Notes: generated by a model from the sequence alone, not told the origin. 25,744 nucleotides of DNA from DAIOHQ01 sp036744635 (GCA_036744635.1 DAIOHQ010000035.1:1-25744); one strand, 5' to 3'. Numbered from the stretch's first letter, positions 8,342-17,900 are shown. Numbers and translations are program-made.

Positions 8342-9505
8342 TCACGATTCAAAAGTTTCATCAATCCATCCTCCTCCCAGGAGGATTTCGTCGTCGTAGA
8401 GGACCACGGCTTGGCCGGGAGTGATGGCGGATTGGGGTTCATCAAAGCGGACGGTGAGTTCGTCGTCGCCCGTGAGGGTGGCGGTGGCGGGTTGGGGTTG
8501 GTGGTTGTAGCGGATTTTAGCGGCGCAGGGGAGGGGCTGGCCGGGGCGGAGGCGGTCGCTGAGGACGTTGATTTGGTGGGCGATCAGACCCCGGTGGAGC
8601 AAGGCATCTTTGTCGCCGAGGGTGACGCGGTTGGATGCGGGGTCGATGTCCACAACATAGATGGGATAGCCGAAGGCCACGCCGACGCCGCGGCGCTGGC
8701 CGATGGTGAAATGCTGGTGGCCTTCGTGGCGGCCGACGACTTCGCCGGCGGTGGTAACCAGTTCACCCGCGCGGAATGTTTCCGGGCTGCGGCGCTGCAC
8801 CAGGCCGGCGTAGTCCTGGTTGGGGACGAAGCAGATTTCCTGTGAATCCGGCTTGTTGAAGACAGGGAGCTTGAGCTCTTCGGCGATGGCGCGAACTTCG
8901 TGCTTTTCATAGCCGCCGATGGGAAGTAGGGTGTGTTCCATGGTGGCGCGGGTCATGCCGAAGAGGACGTAGGATTGATCCTTGCGGTGATCGCGGCCAC
9001 GCAGAAGGGCGGTTTGCTGCGTTTGCAGATCGACGCCAATGCGTGCGTAATGGCCGCTGGCCACGTAGTCGGCGCCGACGGCTTCGGCGTATTTCGCCAG
9101 CTTGCCGAACTTCAGCCAGTCGTTGCAGCGCACGCAGGGATTGGGGGTGCGGCCGAGGTTGTATTCCGAGACGAAGTAGTCGATGACGCGGGTGAAGTCT
9201 TCCTGGAAATTCAGCACGTATAGCGGGATATCAAGCATTCCGGCGACGCGGCGGGCGTCATCGGCGTCGAGCACGGAGCAGCAGCCTTGCTTGCTCTTTG
9301 GGGCGGGGACGCAAGCAACGGCGTCCGCTGCCCCCCCTGGAGCGGACCCTGCGTGAGGGTCATCATTTTCGACACCGGCGGGCGAGCCGAGGCGCATGAA
9401 GGCGCCGAGGACTTCGTAGCCGTCGCGCTGCAGCAGGGCGGCGGCGACGGAGCTGTCTACTCCGCCGCTCATGGCGACGACGACTTTTTTGCGGTGAAGG
9501 AGCAT
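8342..9505 (-). CDS. mnmA: tRNA-specific 2-thiouridylase MnmA
   Basis: This 387-residue enzyme inserts sulfur at C2 of wobble uridine-34 in tRNA-Lys, -Glu and -Gln, using ATP and a persulfide relay. The PP-loop SGGVDSS is at 13-19. The first catalytic cysteine is in NPCVRCN (Cys127) and the second in DSQEICF (Cys225). TIGQRRGVGVA and the C-terminal beta barrel are present. The ATG at 9505 is preferred over a TTG 21 bases upstream; neither has a clear Shine-Dalgarno. There is an extra segment at about 41-70, rich in Ala/Gly/Pro, between FMRLG and KQGCCS. Its DNA carries a C7TG tract flanked by a GTCCGCT/AGCGGAC inverted repeat. It is convergent with atpC, with a 35-bp gap. Confidence 0.95.
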   Translation of the reverse strand: MLLHRKKVVVAMSGGVDSSVAAALLQRDGYEVLGAFMRLGSPAGVENDDPHAGSAPGGAADAVACVPAPKSKQGCCSVLDADDARRVAGMLDIPLYVLNFQEDFTRVIDYFVSEYNLGRTPNPCVRCNDWLKFGKLAKYAEAVGADYVASGHYARIGVDLQTQQTALLRGRDHRKDQSYVLFGMTRATMEHTLLPIGGYEKHEVRAIAEELKLPVFNKPDSQEICFVPNQDYAGLVQRRSPETFRAGELVTTAGEVVGRHEGHQHFTIGQRRGVGVAFGYPIYVVDIDPASNRVTLGDKDALLHRGLIAHQINVLSDRLRPGQPLPCAAKIRYNHQPQPATATLTGDDELTVRFDEPQSAITPGQAVVLYDDEILLGGGWIDETFES

Positions 9506-9548
9506 GGTTCGGTGTACGCCAATCAAAATTTGCCCGCGCGGGGCAAGC

Positions 9549-9572
9549 GGTGGGCGACTACGCCCACCCTAC
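9549..9572. repeat. REP-like palindrome (GGTGGGCG family)
   Basis: This 24-bp palindrome is GGTGGGCG-ACTA-CGCCCACC followed by CTAC. It is nearly identical to the right arm of the inverted repeat at 5325-5348 (loop ACTA instead of AGTA). It lies between the divergently transcribed mnmA and clc genes. Confidence 0.85.
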
Positions 9573-9596
9573 GAGATTTCACGTCGTGATCGAAGA

Positions 9597-9620
9597 GGGC
9601 GGGGAGACCCCGCCCCTACG
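9597..9620. repeat. Short GC-rich palindrome
   Basis: The segment contains GGCGGGG-AGA-CCCCGCC followed by CCTACG, a near-perfect hairpin. Both it and the palindrome at 9549-9572 end in CCTACG or CCTAC, so the two look like related families placed 25 bp apart. It lies upstream of the ClC gene and could affect its transcription or be a passive repeat. Confidence 0.6.
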
Positions 9621-9718
9621 AATACGGGCGCGCGATGCCATTCTGCGGCCTGGCGCTGGCCAGTCAATCATATGCCTTGGTCGCTGGCGTTGTTCGGGGA
9701 AAGGGGTATTGTCTGGCC

Positions 9719-11611
9719 ATGGTGGCTCAGGTGAGCGCTGCCGCGATGCGGCTGCGGCTTTTTGTTTCGCGGGTGCTGCGAATTTTCGGGTTGCGCGATG
9801 AATCGTTTCTGCTGGTGATGGCGCTGGTGATCGGGGTGGTGACGGCGGCGGCGGCGGTGGGGTTTCACGAGCTAATCAACTGGATTCGCAATCTCCTCTA
9901 CACCAACGTCGGGGATGTTCTCTATGGGCGGGGGATGTTCCTGCTCGTGCTGTTCCCGGCGCTGGGGGGACTGGCGGTGGGGGTGGCCAGCTTCTATCTG
10001 TTTCGCACCCGCGAGGGGCACGGCATTGTTGACGTGATCGCATCCGTGGTGCGGACCAGCGGGTTTCAAAAGCCGCTGATGGCGGTGGAGAAAATCCTGA
10101 CGTCCGCGATAACCATCGGCACCGGCGGATCGGCTGGGGCGGAAGGCCCGATCGTGCAGATCGGGGCGGCGATCGCCTCGGGGGTGGGATCGAGCTTCCG
10201 CGTCGCCCGCCAGCAGATGCCAATACTTATCGGTTGCGGCAGCGCGGCCGGGATCAGCGCGATCTTCAATGCTCCGATCGGCGGCGTGCTGTTTACGCTG
10301 GAGGTTATCCTCCTGGATTTTTCGGTGCGCACGTTCACGCCGCTGGTGATCGCCAGCGTGATCGCGAACGTGACGACGCAGGCGATGTATCACTGGATCA
10401 ATCCCAACGAGCACTTCACCGCCATCTTCGCGATGCCGCAGTCTATGGGCGGGGCAGGGGGTGCGATGGAGGCGTGGAGCCTGAACTGGAGCCAGACGGG
10501 GTATTTCGTGTTGCTGGGGCTGTTGTGCGGGCTGGTGGGGGTGGGGCTGACGCGGACGATGTATTTTCTGGAGGGCCAGTTCGCGAAACTCAAGAAGCTC
10601 AAGGCGTGGCGGCCGGCACTGGGTGGGGCGCTGCTGGGGTTGATGGGCGTGGCATACATCCTGATCTTCGGCCGGCTGATGCTGGGGCGGCCAAAGCCGT
10701 TCGACTTTGGCGAATATCCCATGCCGGCATTTTTCGGCGATGGCTATGGAGTGATCCGTCAATTGCTCAAGCACAGTTTTTACGCCGCCCCCCCGTCGCA
10801 AGGCTCGGCGGGGCAGATGCTGGTTCTGCTGGGATTCTTGTGCGCCATCAAGATCGTCGGCACGTGCGTGACGCTGTCGAGCGGCGGGAGCGGCGGGATC
10901 ATCGCGCCGTCGCTGTTTCTGGGGGCGACGGCCGGCGGATTTCTGGGGAAGGTGCTGCACCAGCCCGAGCCGCAACATTTCGCCCTGGTGGGAATGGGGG
11001 CGGTGCTGGCGGCGGTGGTGCATGCGCCGCTGGCGTCGATCTTGATCCTGGCGGAGTTGACGCAGGACAACCGGGTGATCGTGCCGGCGATGCTGTCGTG
11101 CGTGATGGCGACGGGATTTGCGCGGCTGATGTTCCGCGATTCCATCTACACGCTGACGCTGCGCCTGCGCGGGGTGCGGGTGGGGACGGCATCGGACCTG
11201 ACCGTGCTGCGGCGGCTGACGGTCGAGCAGGTCGATCTGGAGCCGGCGTCGGTGCTGCACCTGGAGGAGCCGTTTGGGCGCGTGCTGGAATTGACATCAG
11301 ACACCGGCGTGACAGATTTCGTGGTGATGGACAAGCACGGAGGCTATGCCGGCATGGTGACCGGCGAGGACATCCGCCTGGCGCTGTTGCAGCGCGAGGC
11401 GGTGCCGCTGCTGGTGGTGGGGGATTTCACCCGCGCATCAATCCCGCTGGTACACAGCAGCGACGACCTTGCCGCGGTGCTGGATACCTTCACCCGCCAC
11501 GAGGTGGCGCGGCTGCCGGTGTGCTTGGCGGAAGATCCGAGCAAGATCATTGGCCTGATCAGCCGATCCGCGCTGATGCGGCGGCATCAACGGGCGCTGA
11601 CGGAATCGTGA
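9719..11611 (+). CDS. ClC-family chloride channel/antiporter with CBS pair
   Basis: This 630-residue membrane protein has a ClC domain (about 25-450) and two C-terminal CBS domains (about 515-625). Selectivity-filter motifs are visible: EGHGIVDV (98-105) at the GSGIP position, GTGGSAGAEGP (134-144) with the gating Glu142, and SGGSGGIIAPSLF (388-400) at the GxFxP position. These support anion conduction or H+/Cl- exchange. CBS pairs usually bind adenine nucleotides and regulate gating. Several ATGs are possible. The one at 9719 has AAAGGGG about 12 bases upstream and gives a short cytosolic N-terminus, while the ATG at 9635 would add 28 residues encoded just after the intergenic palindromes. 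Whether it is a channel or an exchanger cannot be told. Confidence 0.9.
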   Translation: MVAQVSAAAMRLRLFVSRVLRIFGLRDESFLLVMALVIGVVTAAAAVGFHELINWIRNLLYTNVGDVLYGRGMFLLVLFPALGGLAVGVASFYLFRTREGHGIVDVIASVVRTSGFQKPLMAVEKILTSAITIGTGGSAGAEGPIVQIGAAIASGVGSSFRVARQQMPILIGCGSAAGISAIFNAPIGGVLFTLEVILLDFSVRTFTPLVIASVIANVTTQAMYHWINPNEHFTAIFAMPQSMGGAGGAMEAWSLNWSQTGYFVLLGLLCGLVGVGLTRTMYFLEGQFAKLKKLKAWRPALGGALLGLMGVAYILIFGRLMLGRPKPFDFGEYPMPAFFGDGYGVIRQLLKHSFYAAPPSQGSAGQMLVLLGFLCAIKIVGTCVTLSSGGSGGIIAPSLFLGATAGGFLGKVLHQPEPQHFALVGMGAVLAAVVHAPLASILILAELTQDNRVIVPAMLSCVMATGFARLMFRDSIYTLTLRLRGVRVGTASDLTVLRRLTVEQVDLEPASVLHLEEPFGRVLELTSDTGVTDFVVMDKHGGYAGMVTGEDIRLALLQREAVPLLVVGDFTRASIPLVHSSDDLAAVLDTFTRHEVARLPVCLAEDPSKIIGLISRSALMRRHQRALTES

Positions 11612-11626
11612 AAACCTTTGGGTAGT

Positions 11627-11744
11627 GGATCAGTTTGGGTGCCACAGGTCGGAGTACTCGCAGACCTGTGTCTTGCTACGCCGCAACACCGCACAGGTCT
11701 CGGAGTACCGCGACCCGTGGCACCCATAAATTTCAAACTGACCC
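11627..11744. repeat. MITE-like palindromic element, copy 1
   Basis: This 118-bp element is bounded by terminal inverted repeats GGATCAGTTTG and CAAACTGACCC. Each half folds into its own hairpin: CACAGGTC...GACCTGTG on the left with core GGAGTACTCGCA, and on the right CACAGGTC...CGACCCGTG with core TCGGAGTACCG. It has no open frame of note. It sits with copy 2 between the convergent clc and PEP-CTERM genes, where it may also end transcription. Confidence 0.88.
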
Positions 11745-11765
11745 ATTGCCTAATCACCGGGCTGT

Positions 11766-11883
11766 GGGTCAGTTTGGGTGCCACAGGTCGGCGTACTCGC
11801 AGACCTGTGTCTTACCGCGTCGCTACGCGGCACAGGTCTCGGAGTACCGCGACCTGTGGCACCCGGAAATTTCAAATTGACCC
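11766..11883. repeat. MITE-like palindromic element, copy 2
   Basis: This copy is the same length as copy 1 (118 bp) and in the same orientation, 21 bp after it. Its ends are GGGTCAGTTTG and CAAATTGACCC, and the flanking T (11765) and A (11884) extend the inverted repeat by one pair. It has the same two side hairpins, plus a perfect central hairpin CCGCGT-CGCT-ACGCGG. The three-hairpin plan and the lack of any gene fit a non-autonomous element moved by an enzyme encoded elsewhere. Confidence 0.88.
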
Positions 11884-11905
11884 ATTGCGGAAATTTGGAT
11901 TTTCG

Positions 11906-13057
11906 TTACTTGCCTGCTTTGCGGCGGCGAAGGAGCAGGAGGCTGCCCATCGCCACGAGGCCGAGGCTGGCGGGTTCGGGCACGGGTGCACTCGCATAGG
12001 CTTCGAATTCGACCATGGCGCCGCTGCCGTTCCAGACCAGCATCAGGTGGCGATGGGTATCGCCGGTGGAGTTGGCGAAATTGAAGTGGTAGCTGCCCGA
12101 GACCGTCGCCGAGGTAGCGCCGCTGCCGGAAGCTTCGAGGTTCCAGCCGGCGGCCTCGATGTTGGCCGGGTCGGCGGTTGTCAGGCTCTGCGTTGCCGGA
12201 ATGGTGGTCGCATCCGATGAATAAAGCTCCCAGGCGCTCCACGTCTGGCCGTTGTACCAGCCGAGGTTGCCCTGCTTCAGTTGGGTTGGGGAGCTGAAAG
12301 AATAGGTCATGAACGAGCGCTGCGTTGTAGTTGTGGGTGTCGTATCGGCGGCGGTGGTGTTCTGGGAATGCACGTGGCCGGTAAAATAATCACCATCCAC
12401 TGTCGCCGATGCTCCCAAACTGGATGTGCGCAGCTTCCAATTGTTTGAGGTGGTGCTATCGGTCAGGGTGCTGATGCGGCCGCTGTCGCGGAGGATATTG
12501 TAGCCGTCGGCATAGTCCACGGTTTGGCTGGCATCCTGGAAGACCTCCATCTCCTCATTCTGCAAATAATAGCTGCCGGGGACTTTGCCGCCGGGACCGG
12601 TGGCGGTATAGCGCAGGGCGGTGACGGTGGTGGGGGTGAATGTGCCGGCGGTGGGGGTGCTGGGCGTGGTGGCGAGGGATACCCAACTGCCGCCGCTAAA
12701 ACCTTCGAGCAGCCAGCCGCCGCTGGAGGGATAGCTGCCATTCCAGCTCGTCTTATAGGAGCCGACCGTTCGCGGGCCGGGCAGGGTAAAGGTTGCGGTG
12801 CCGGAACCGGCGCCGGTGGACGAAAGCTGCCACTGATCGGGAATGCCCGAGCCTTCATTACCCCCGGTCGCTTGCAGACTGGCGCCGCCGGCGGAGGTGT
12901 TGGCTTGAGTCACCAGATTCGGCCCGGTCACGCCGTACTGGCGCAGGACGTTGGCTTTGGTGGGATCGGCGTAGGTGGTGGCCTTGGCGGGAAGCGCCGA
13001 GGCGCACACCAGAAAACCCGTAGCCAGAACGACCGCAGAATGCACGCGCCAAGTCAT
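11906..13057 (-). CDS. PEP-CTERM sorting-domain exported protein
   Basis: This 383-residue protein has a signal peptide (1-26, ending AKAT) and a PEP-CTERM tail: VPEPASLGLVAMGSLLLL then RRRKAGK, with Pro-Glu-Pro at 360-362. The middle is Ser/Thr/Gly-rich. It shows two segments resembling discoidin or jelly-roll folds, the first around WNGSYPSSGGWLLEGF to YYLQNEEMEVFQD, the second near residues 320-355. PEP-CTERM proteins are processed by an exosortase and are associated with surface or extracellular polymers; no exosortase gene is in the window. The ATG at 13057 is fixed by GGAGG seven bases upstream. No enzymatic motif is seen. Carbohydrate binding is a guess from the fold resemblance. Confidence 0.85.
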   Translation of the reverse strand: MTWRVHSAVVLATGFLVCASALPAKATTYADPTKANVLRQYGVTGPNLVTQANTSAGGASLQATGGNEGSGIPDQWQLSSTGAGSGTATFTLPGPRTVGSYKTSWNGSYPSSGGWLLEGFSGGSWVSLATTPSTPTAGTFTPTTVTALRYTATGPGGKVPGSYYLQNEEMEVFQDASQTVDYADGYNILRDSGRISTLTDSTTSNNWKLRTSSLGASATVDGDYFTGHVHSQNTTAADTTPTTTTQRSFMTYSFSSPTQLKQGNLGWYNGQTWSAWELYSSDATTIPATQSLTTADPANIEAAGWNLEASGSGATSATVSGSYHFNFANSTGDTHRHLMLVWNGSGAMVEFEAYASAPVPEPASLGLVAMGSLLLLRRRKAGK

Positions 13058-13395
13058 GACATGACCTCCAATATGAGCAAGACAGGACTTCGTGGATATG
13101 ACCCGCTCTTGAGCAAGAGCGATGCCTCCATCAGCCACAGTACCATGGGACGGGATGAAAGCAAGCAAAAAAAAAACTTGCTAGTTGCCAGTTGCCAGTT
13201 GCTGATCGATCTCCCACCAGCAACTATACGACCGTGCATGATTAGGCGCTCTGGTGTCATTCTGAGGTACTCCGAAGAATCTGGCACCGATCGACAATCC
13301 ACGCAGATTCTTCGGAGTACCTCAGAATGACAGACGCGTGAAAATGGCGCATGATTGCGCACGGTTATGTAGCAACCAACAACCAGCAACTCTCC
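13058..13395. other. Non-coding gap between the PEP-CTERM gene and gltA
   Basis: I see no gene in these 338 bp. The gap holds the PEP-CTERM Shine-Dalgarno, an A10 run near 13170, direct repeats of the type TTGCCAGTTGCCAGTTGC near 13190, the perfect inverted repeat at 13255-13332, and CAACCAACAACCAGCAAC near 13375. It should contain the PEP-CTERM promoter and the gltA transcription end. Confidence 0.7.
13255..13332. repeat. Perfect 29-bp inverted repeat
   Basis: The arms at 13255-13283 and 13304-13332 are exact reverse complements, beginning TGTCATTCTGAGGTACTCCG and separated by 20 bp. The arm wording (TGTCATTCTGAG, GAAGAATCTG) resembles a dispersed repeat family I recall from several GC-rich phyla; that is memory, not a search. 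It lies 64 bp downstream of the gltA stop and could serve as its terminator, although no T-run follows. Confidence 0.9.
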
Positions 13396-14745
13396 TCACC
13401 CTTTACGCTGCTCGACGGGCAGGTAATTTCGCTCCGGCGGGCCGACGTAGACCTGTCTGGGGCGGTAAATGCGGCTGTTGGAGTCGCGGACTTCCTTCCA
13501 CTGCGCGATCCAGCCGGGCAGGCGGCCGATGGAGAACATCACCGTGTACATATTCAACGGGATGCCGATGAAGCGCAGCAGCAGGCCGGAATAAAAATCC
13601 ACGTTGGGATAGAGCTTGCGCGAGACGAAATAGTCATCGTGCAGCGCCACCTCTTCGAGGCGTTGGGCGATCTCGAACAGCGGGTCGGGCGTGCCGCGGC
13701 TGGCGAGCATCTTGGTGACGTGCTTGCGGAGAATTTCGGCGCGGGGGTCGTAATGGCGATAGACGCCGTGGCCGAAGCCGAAGAGCTTTTCTTCCTTGCG
13801 CTTGACCCGCTCGATCAGCGATTTGATGCTCTCGCCGGAGTGGTGGATGCGCTGAAGCTGTTCCATCACCGCGACGTTGGCCCCACCGTGCAGCGGGCCC
13901 CAGAGGGCGCACACGCCCGCCGAGCAGGAGGCGAAGAGGTTGGCGCCGGCCGAGGCGACCATGCGCACGGTCGCGGTTGAGCAGTTCTGCTCGTGGTCGG
14001 CATGCAGGATGAGGAACAGGCGCAACGCGTGCATGATGTCGTCATCCTGCTCGAAGTCGCGGTTGGGGACGGAGAACATCATGTGCAGAAAATTGCGGCA
14101 ATAGGAAAGGCTGGGGACGGGGTAGATGATCGCCCGGCCGATCGAAGTCTTGTAGGCGGCGGCGGCAACGGTGCGCACCTTCGACATCAATCGCGCGGCG
14201 GCATCTTCGAACCCCCCCTGTCCCCCCTCGGTCCTGGCATCCTCCATCTGCCCCCTCTGCAGCACATCCTCAGGGGGGGCGTTGTAGCAGGAGAGGGTGT
14301 TGATCATCGCCGACAGCACTGCCATTGGGTGCCCGCCGGACGGGAACCCGGCGAAGGAATGGCGCATGCCCTCGTGGATCATCTCATGCTCGGTGAGCAG
14401 GGCGCGGAAACGGGCGAGATGATCGGCCGAGGGCAGCTCGCCATAGATCAAGAGCAAGGCGGTCTCGATGAACGTGGAATGCTCGGCGAGCTGTTGAATC
14501 GGAATGCCGCGGTAGCGCAGGATGCCGCGCTCGCCATCGATATAGGAGACGGCCGAGCGCACCGAGGCGGTATTGCGGTATCCCTCGTCGAGGGTGAGGA
14601 AGCCGGTCTGATCGCGCAGCGCTGAGATATCGAAGGCGCGGTCGTTCTCGGTGCCGACGACGACCGGGAGGTCGATGTCCTTTTCTCCGACGTGAACGGT
14701 GGCCATGTCGCCATTGGCGCCCGTTGCGGCCGTTGGGCTGCTCAT
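13396..14745 (-). CDS. gltA: Citrate synthase
   Basis: This 449-residue type II-like citrate synthase condenses oxaloacetate with acetyl-CoA in the TCA cycle. The signature HADHEQNCSTATVRMV begins at His248. The catalytic triad is visible as His286 (GPLHGGAN), His326 (FGFGHGVY) and Asp383 (NVDFYSG). The N-terminal ligand-like small domain found in Gram-negative enzymes is present. The ATG at 14745 has AGGAG five bases upstream; the frame stays open further upstream, but that stretch overlaps the divergent gene and reads as non-coding. There is an unusual feature at about residues 156-180, an extra Gly/Glu/Gln-rich stretch. Its DNA (14212-14279) holds three C/G tracts of six or seven. It is divergent from the giant secreted-protein gene over 190 bp. 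Confidence 0.96.
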   Translation of the reverse strand: MSSPTAATGANGDMATVHVGEKDIDLPVVVGTENDRAFDISALRDQTGFLTLDEGYRNTASVRSAVSYIDGERGILRYRGIPIQQLAEHSTFIETALLLIYGELPSADHLARFRALLTEHEMIHEGMRHSFAGFPSGGHPMAVLSAMINTLSCYNAPPEDVLQRGQMEDARTEGGQGGFEDAAARLMSKVRTVAAAAYKTSIGRAIIYPVPSLSYCRNFLHMMFSVPNRDFEQDDDIMHALRLFLILHADHEQNCSTATVRMVASAGANLFASCSAGVCALWGPLHGGANVAVMEQLQRIHHSGESIKSLIERVKRKEEKLFGFGHGVYRHYDPRAEILRKHVTKMLASRGTPDPLFEIAQRLEEVALHDDYFVSRKLYPNVDFYSGLLLRFIGIPLNMYTVMFSIGRLPGWIAQWKEVRDSNSRIYRPRQVYVGPPERNYLPVEQRKG

Positions 14746-14935
14746 GAGAACTCCTACAGGTTGATGCGTCTCTCGCCTAGTGCGATGGGGAGAATGTACC
14801 AGTTTCAGAAAAAAAGGCGATACGCGCAGCGCGGGCAGGGTGGGCAGCGCGGCGCGGGATTGCAACCACATTGGAGAGGGGATAGTAATTGGGGGAGGGG
14901 GGGCAGGATGAACTGTCTTTAACGACGAGGCGGCC
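14746..14935. promoter_or_regulatory. Divergent promoter region, gltA / giant gene
   Basis: These 190 bp separate two divergently transcribed genes and so must carry both start regions. The AGGAG of gltA (minus strand) and a GAGG five bases before the giant gene's ATG can be seen. There is also a G5-A-G7 run at 14891-14903. I could not pick -10/-35 boxes or an operator with confidence. Confidence 0.4.
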
Positions 14936-17900
14936 ATGATGCGAACCCCCCCTGATCTCTCGAGTTTGCGGACGACACGACGGTTGGCGGCGGGGATGGC
15001 GGCGGTGATTGCTGGCCTGTGCTGGGCCGGCGCGTCGCGGCCCGCGCGGGCGGAAGAGAAGCTGATCATTCTCGACAGCGTGCCGCCGGCACAGAAGTTT
15101 GAGGTCAGCGCCGACGGGTCGAAGCTGTACATGGCCGGGGCGGGATATGATGTGTTTGATGCCAAGACCGGCGAGCACGTGGACCATTTCGGCACTCCGC
15201 AGGCTTCGGCGCCGCGGGATTTGTTTCCGATCGCCGACGGCTGGTTCATTGCTGTTAATTGCTACGCCGGCGGGCACATCGCGCTGGTGCGGCCGGATGG
15301 GACGGAAGCGAAGATTCTGGTGGCCAAGGGGGGCGGGGCAGGGGGGGACAAGCTGATTCACAGCGACAATACCGGCTGGTCCAGCCCGGACGGCGCGGCG
15401 GTGGACGTCGAGCACAAGAAGATTTTCGTTCTGGATGCCACGCAGGCGCCGGCCGGGGAAGTGTCGCCGGATTGGTCGCGGATTGCGGTGTGGGATTTTG
15501 ATGGAAAATACCTGAGCGACATCGTCCGCTACGACAGCAAGGCCAAAGCCCCCCCTGACAAGGATGAAAACCTGCACACGCAATATTCGGATATCGAGGT
15601 GGACCCGCAACGCCAGCGGGTGTACGTGACGGCCAACAAGTCCAAGACGCTGGTGGCGTATGGCTATGACGGCAAGAAGTTTGGCGAAGTTCCCGGAACC
15701 GGCGGGATCGCGGTGTTCAAGGATGGTCGGATCGCGGTGGGCACTCCCGCAGGCGGCGTTGATAGCCTGATTCAGATTTACGACGCCGACTTGAAGCCGG
15801 TGAAAACGGTCGCAAGCTCCAAGGGCTTGGGCCTGTTGGATCTGGAGGCGGATGACGAAGGAAACCTGTACGCCTCGCCGGCGAACGACCGGCGGGTGAC
15901 GTTCATCAAGTGGGGGCCGGACCTGGACAAATCGCAGAGCTTTGGCCCGCGCTATCTGCGGATCACGACGGAGGCGAAGGAAGCGGCGGTGGAGGCGGGC
16001 AAGCCGTTCACGATGACGGTTTCCGCCGAGGGGCGCCCGGAGCCCAAGGGACATGCATGGCAGGTGATGATGCGGCCGCTGGATGGGAGCGATCTGCGCT
16101 GGCAGAAGCTGCCGGTGCAAACGGACGGCAAGGCCCCCCCTAGCATCCTGGAGGTGACGGTGCCGGCGACGTTCAACGGGTTTTACGAGGCCGCCGTGCG
16201 CTTCGGAGAGGGAGAGACGGATCGCACGGATTTTGTGAACGATCCGACCATGCTGAAGACGTTCGCATTTTTCCCGCCGGGAGCCAGGCAGAGTATCGCG
16301 GTGTTTCCCGCGGCAGGCCGCCGGGTGTACCGCCAAGGGGAGGCGATCGGCCTGCAGGTGGCGCGGCGCATGGAACAGTCCCCCCTAAAGGCGGGGCGGG
16401 AGATCACCCCGGTGGCGGAGAAAATTTCGGTCAGGCTGGCGCTAACAGGGGGGGTGGGGGAGGGCAAGGAACATCCTGCCGTGGGCAAGCCGGCGCAAAT
16501 CGAGGTAAGCCAGACGGCGGCGGTGGAAATTCCAGGCGCCATCACGGCGCGGCTGGCGCCGGGCAAATATGTGCTGTCGCCGCAGGCGGACGGGTACGAG
16601 GCGTATGCGCTGGCGTTTGAGATTGCGCCGTCAGAAGCGGATTCGCCGATGCAGCGCATCATGTACCACGAGTTCGGCAGCAACGCGCTGGAGACGTTGA
16701 ACGGGACGATCGGGCTGGCCGAGCAGCGCGAGCACCTACGGGAGTGGACCGAGGCGGCGCATCGCCTGGGCTTCACCCGCGAGACCGACCGCTCGCTGCT
16801 GCAGGGCGTTCCGCCGGCTTGGAACCGGTCATCTGCTCCAGTGGACCTGAGCAAGAGCAGCGGGTTTGCCACCGCTGAATTCTACGATGCGCCGACCGGC
16901 GGGTGGGCGTGGGAATATTATCTGGATCGCTCGACGCGGCTGGGGATCAACTTTGACTCGCAGTTGCTCGATCACTGCGGAGGCGTGCCGGTGGCGCCAT
17001 CCCGCTTTGCGATCATGGTCCCCAAGGTGCAGTGGGCCGCGCAGTGGTGGGGGCGCTTCCCGTCATTCTATGGTTACAACTGGAACGATGAGCTGTTTTT
17101 TGGGGAACAGGGCTTCAGCAACAGTTGGACAAAAGACGACACGAAATGGAACAAGCAGTATCGCGACGAGAAGAAAGATCTGTCCGAGCCAGCCTATCGC
17201 AACTGGCTGATGAGCCGGATGTATTCGATGCTGGACGAGGCGGCGCGCGAGGCGAACCCGCGGCTGCACGAGACGACGACGCCGATGTGGCAGTATCCCG
17301 CCTGCGAGGGGAGCTATCCGCCGGTGCTCTACAAGGACCTGTCCGAAAGCTACAGCCACTGGATCAGCGAGGGGTACACGATGCCGTGGTATCCCGCGCA
17401 TTCGGTGGAGAATCTGAAGCGCCCGGGCAAGCCGATGATGGGAGTTTTCGACAACGGCTACAACGCCACCGACTGCAGCGGCATCTACATGAAAAACGCC
17501 ATGCAGGTGATGGCGCGCGGCGTGCAGGGGATGGGCAGCGAGCATATCACGCCCTTCAGCGATCCGCGCGGCTCGACGGCATTCGCGGCCACCAACGCCA
17601 TCGCGAAAATGTACGGGCCGATATTCGCCCAGACGCCACTGAAGGATGAGGGAGTGATCCTCTATTCGTGGACGCAGGATGTGACCGAGAAGCGCAACAT
17701 GATGGGGACGCCGCACTGGGAGCGGGTGTACGAGCTGTTCGGCACCGGCCAGATGGCCGGATTGCCGCTGGGGATCGTGTATGAAGAGGACATCGAGGCC
17801 GGGACTCTGCTGCCGGAGGGGCGGGATGGCAAGCCGCGGGTTGGCAAACTGTTTCTGGTCGGACAAAAAGAGGCTCTGCCCGCGAAAGTGCGGGAACAGA

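Noticed and set aside
9872..11260. 462-residue minus-strand frame antisense to the ClC gene
   Set aside because: His/Gln/Arg-rich shadow of a clear ClC gene.
14746..15249. N-terminal extension of citrate synthase by 168 residues
   Set aside because: It overlaps the divergent giant gene and lacks similarity to citrate synthase; the ATG at 14745 has a good Shine-Dalgarno.
14777..16336. 519-residue minus-strand frame inside the giant gene
   Set aside because: His/Arg/Pro-rich composition and complete overlap with a strongly supported gene mark it as an antisense shadow.
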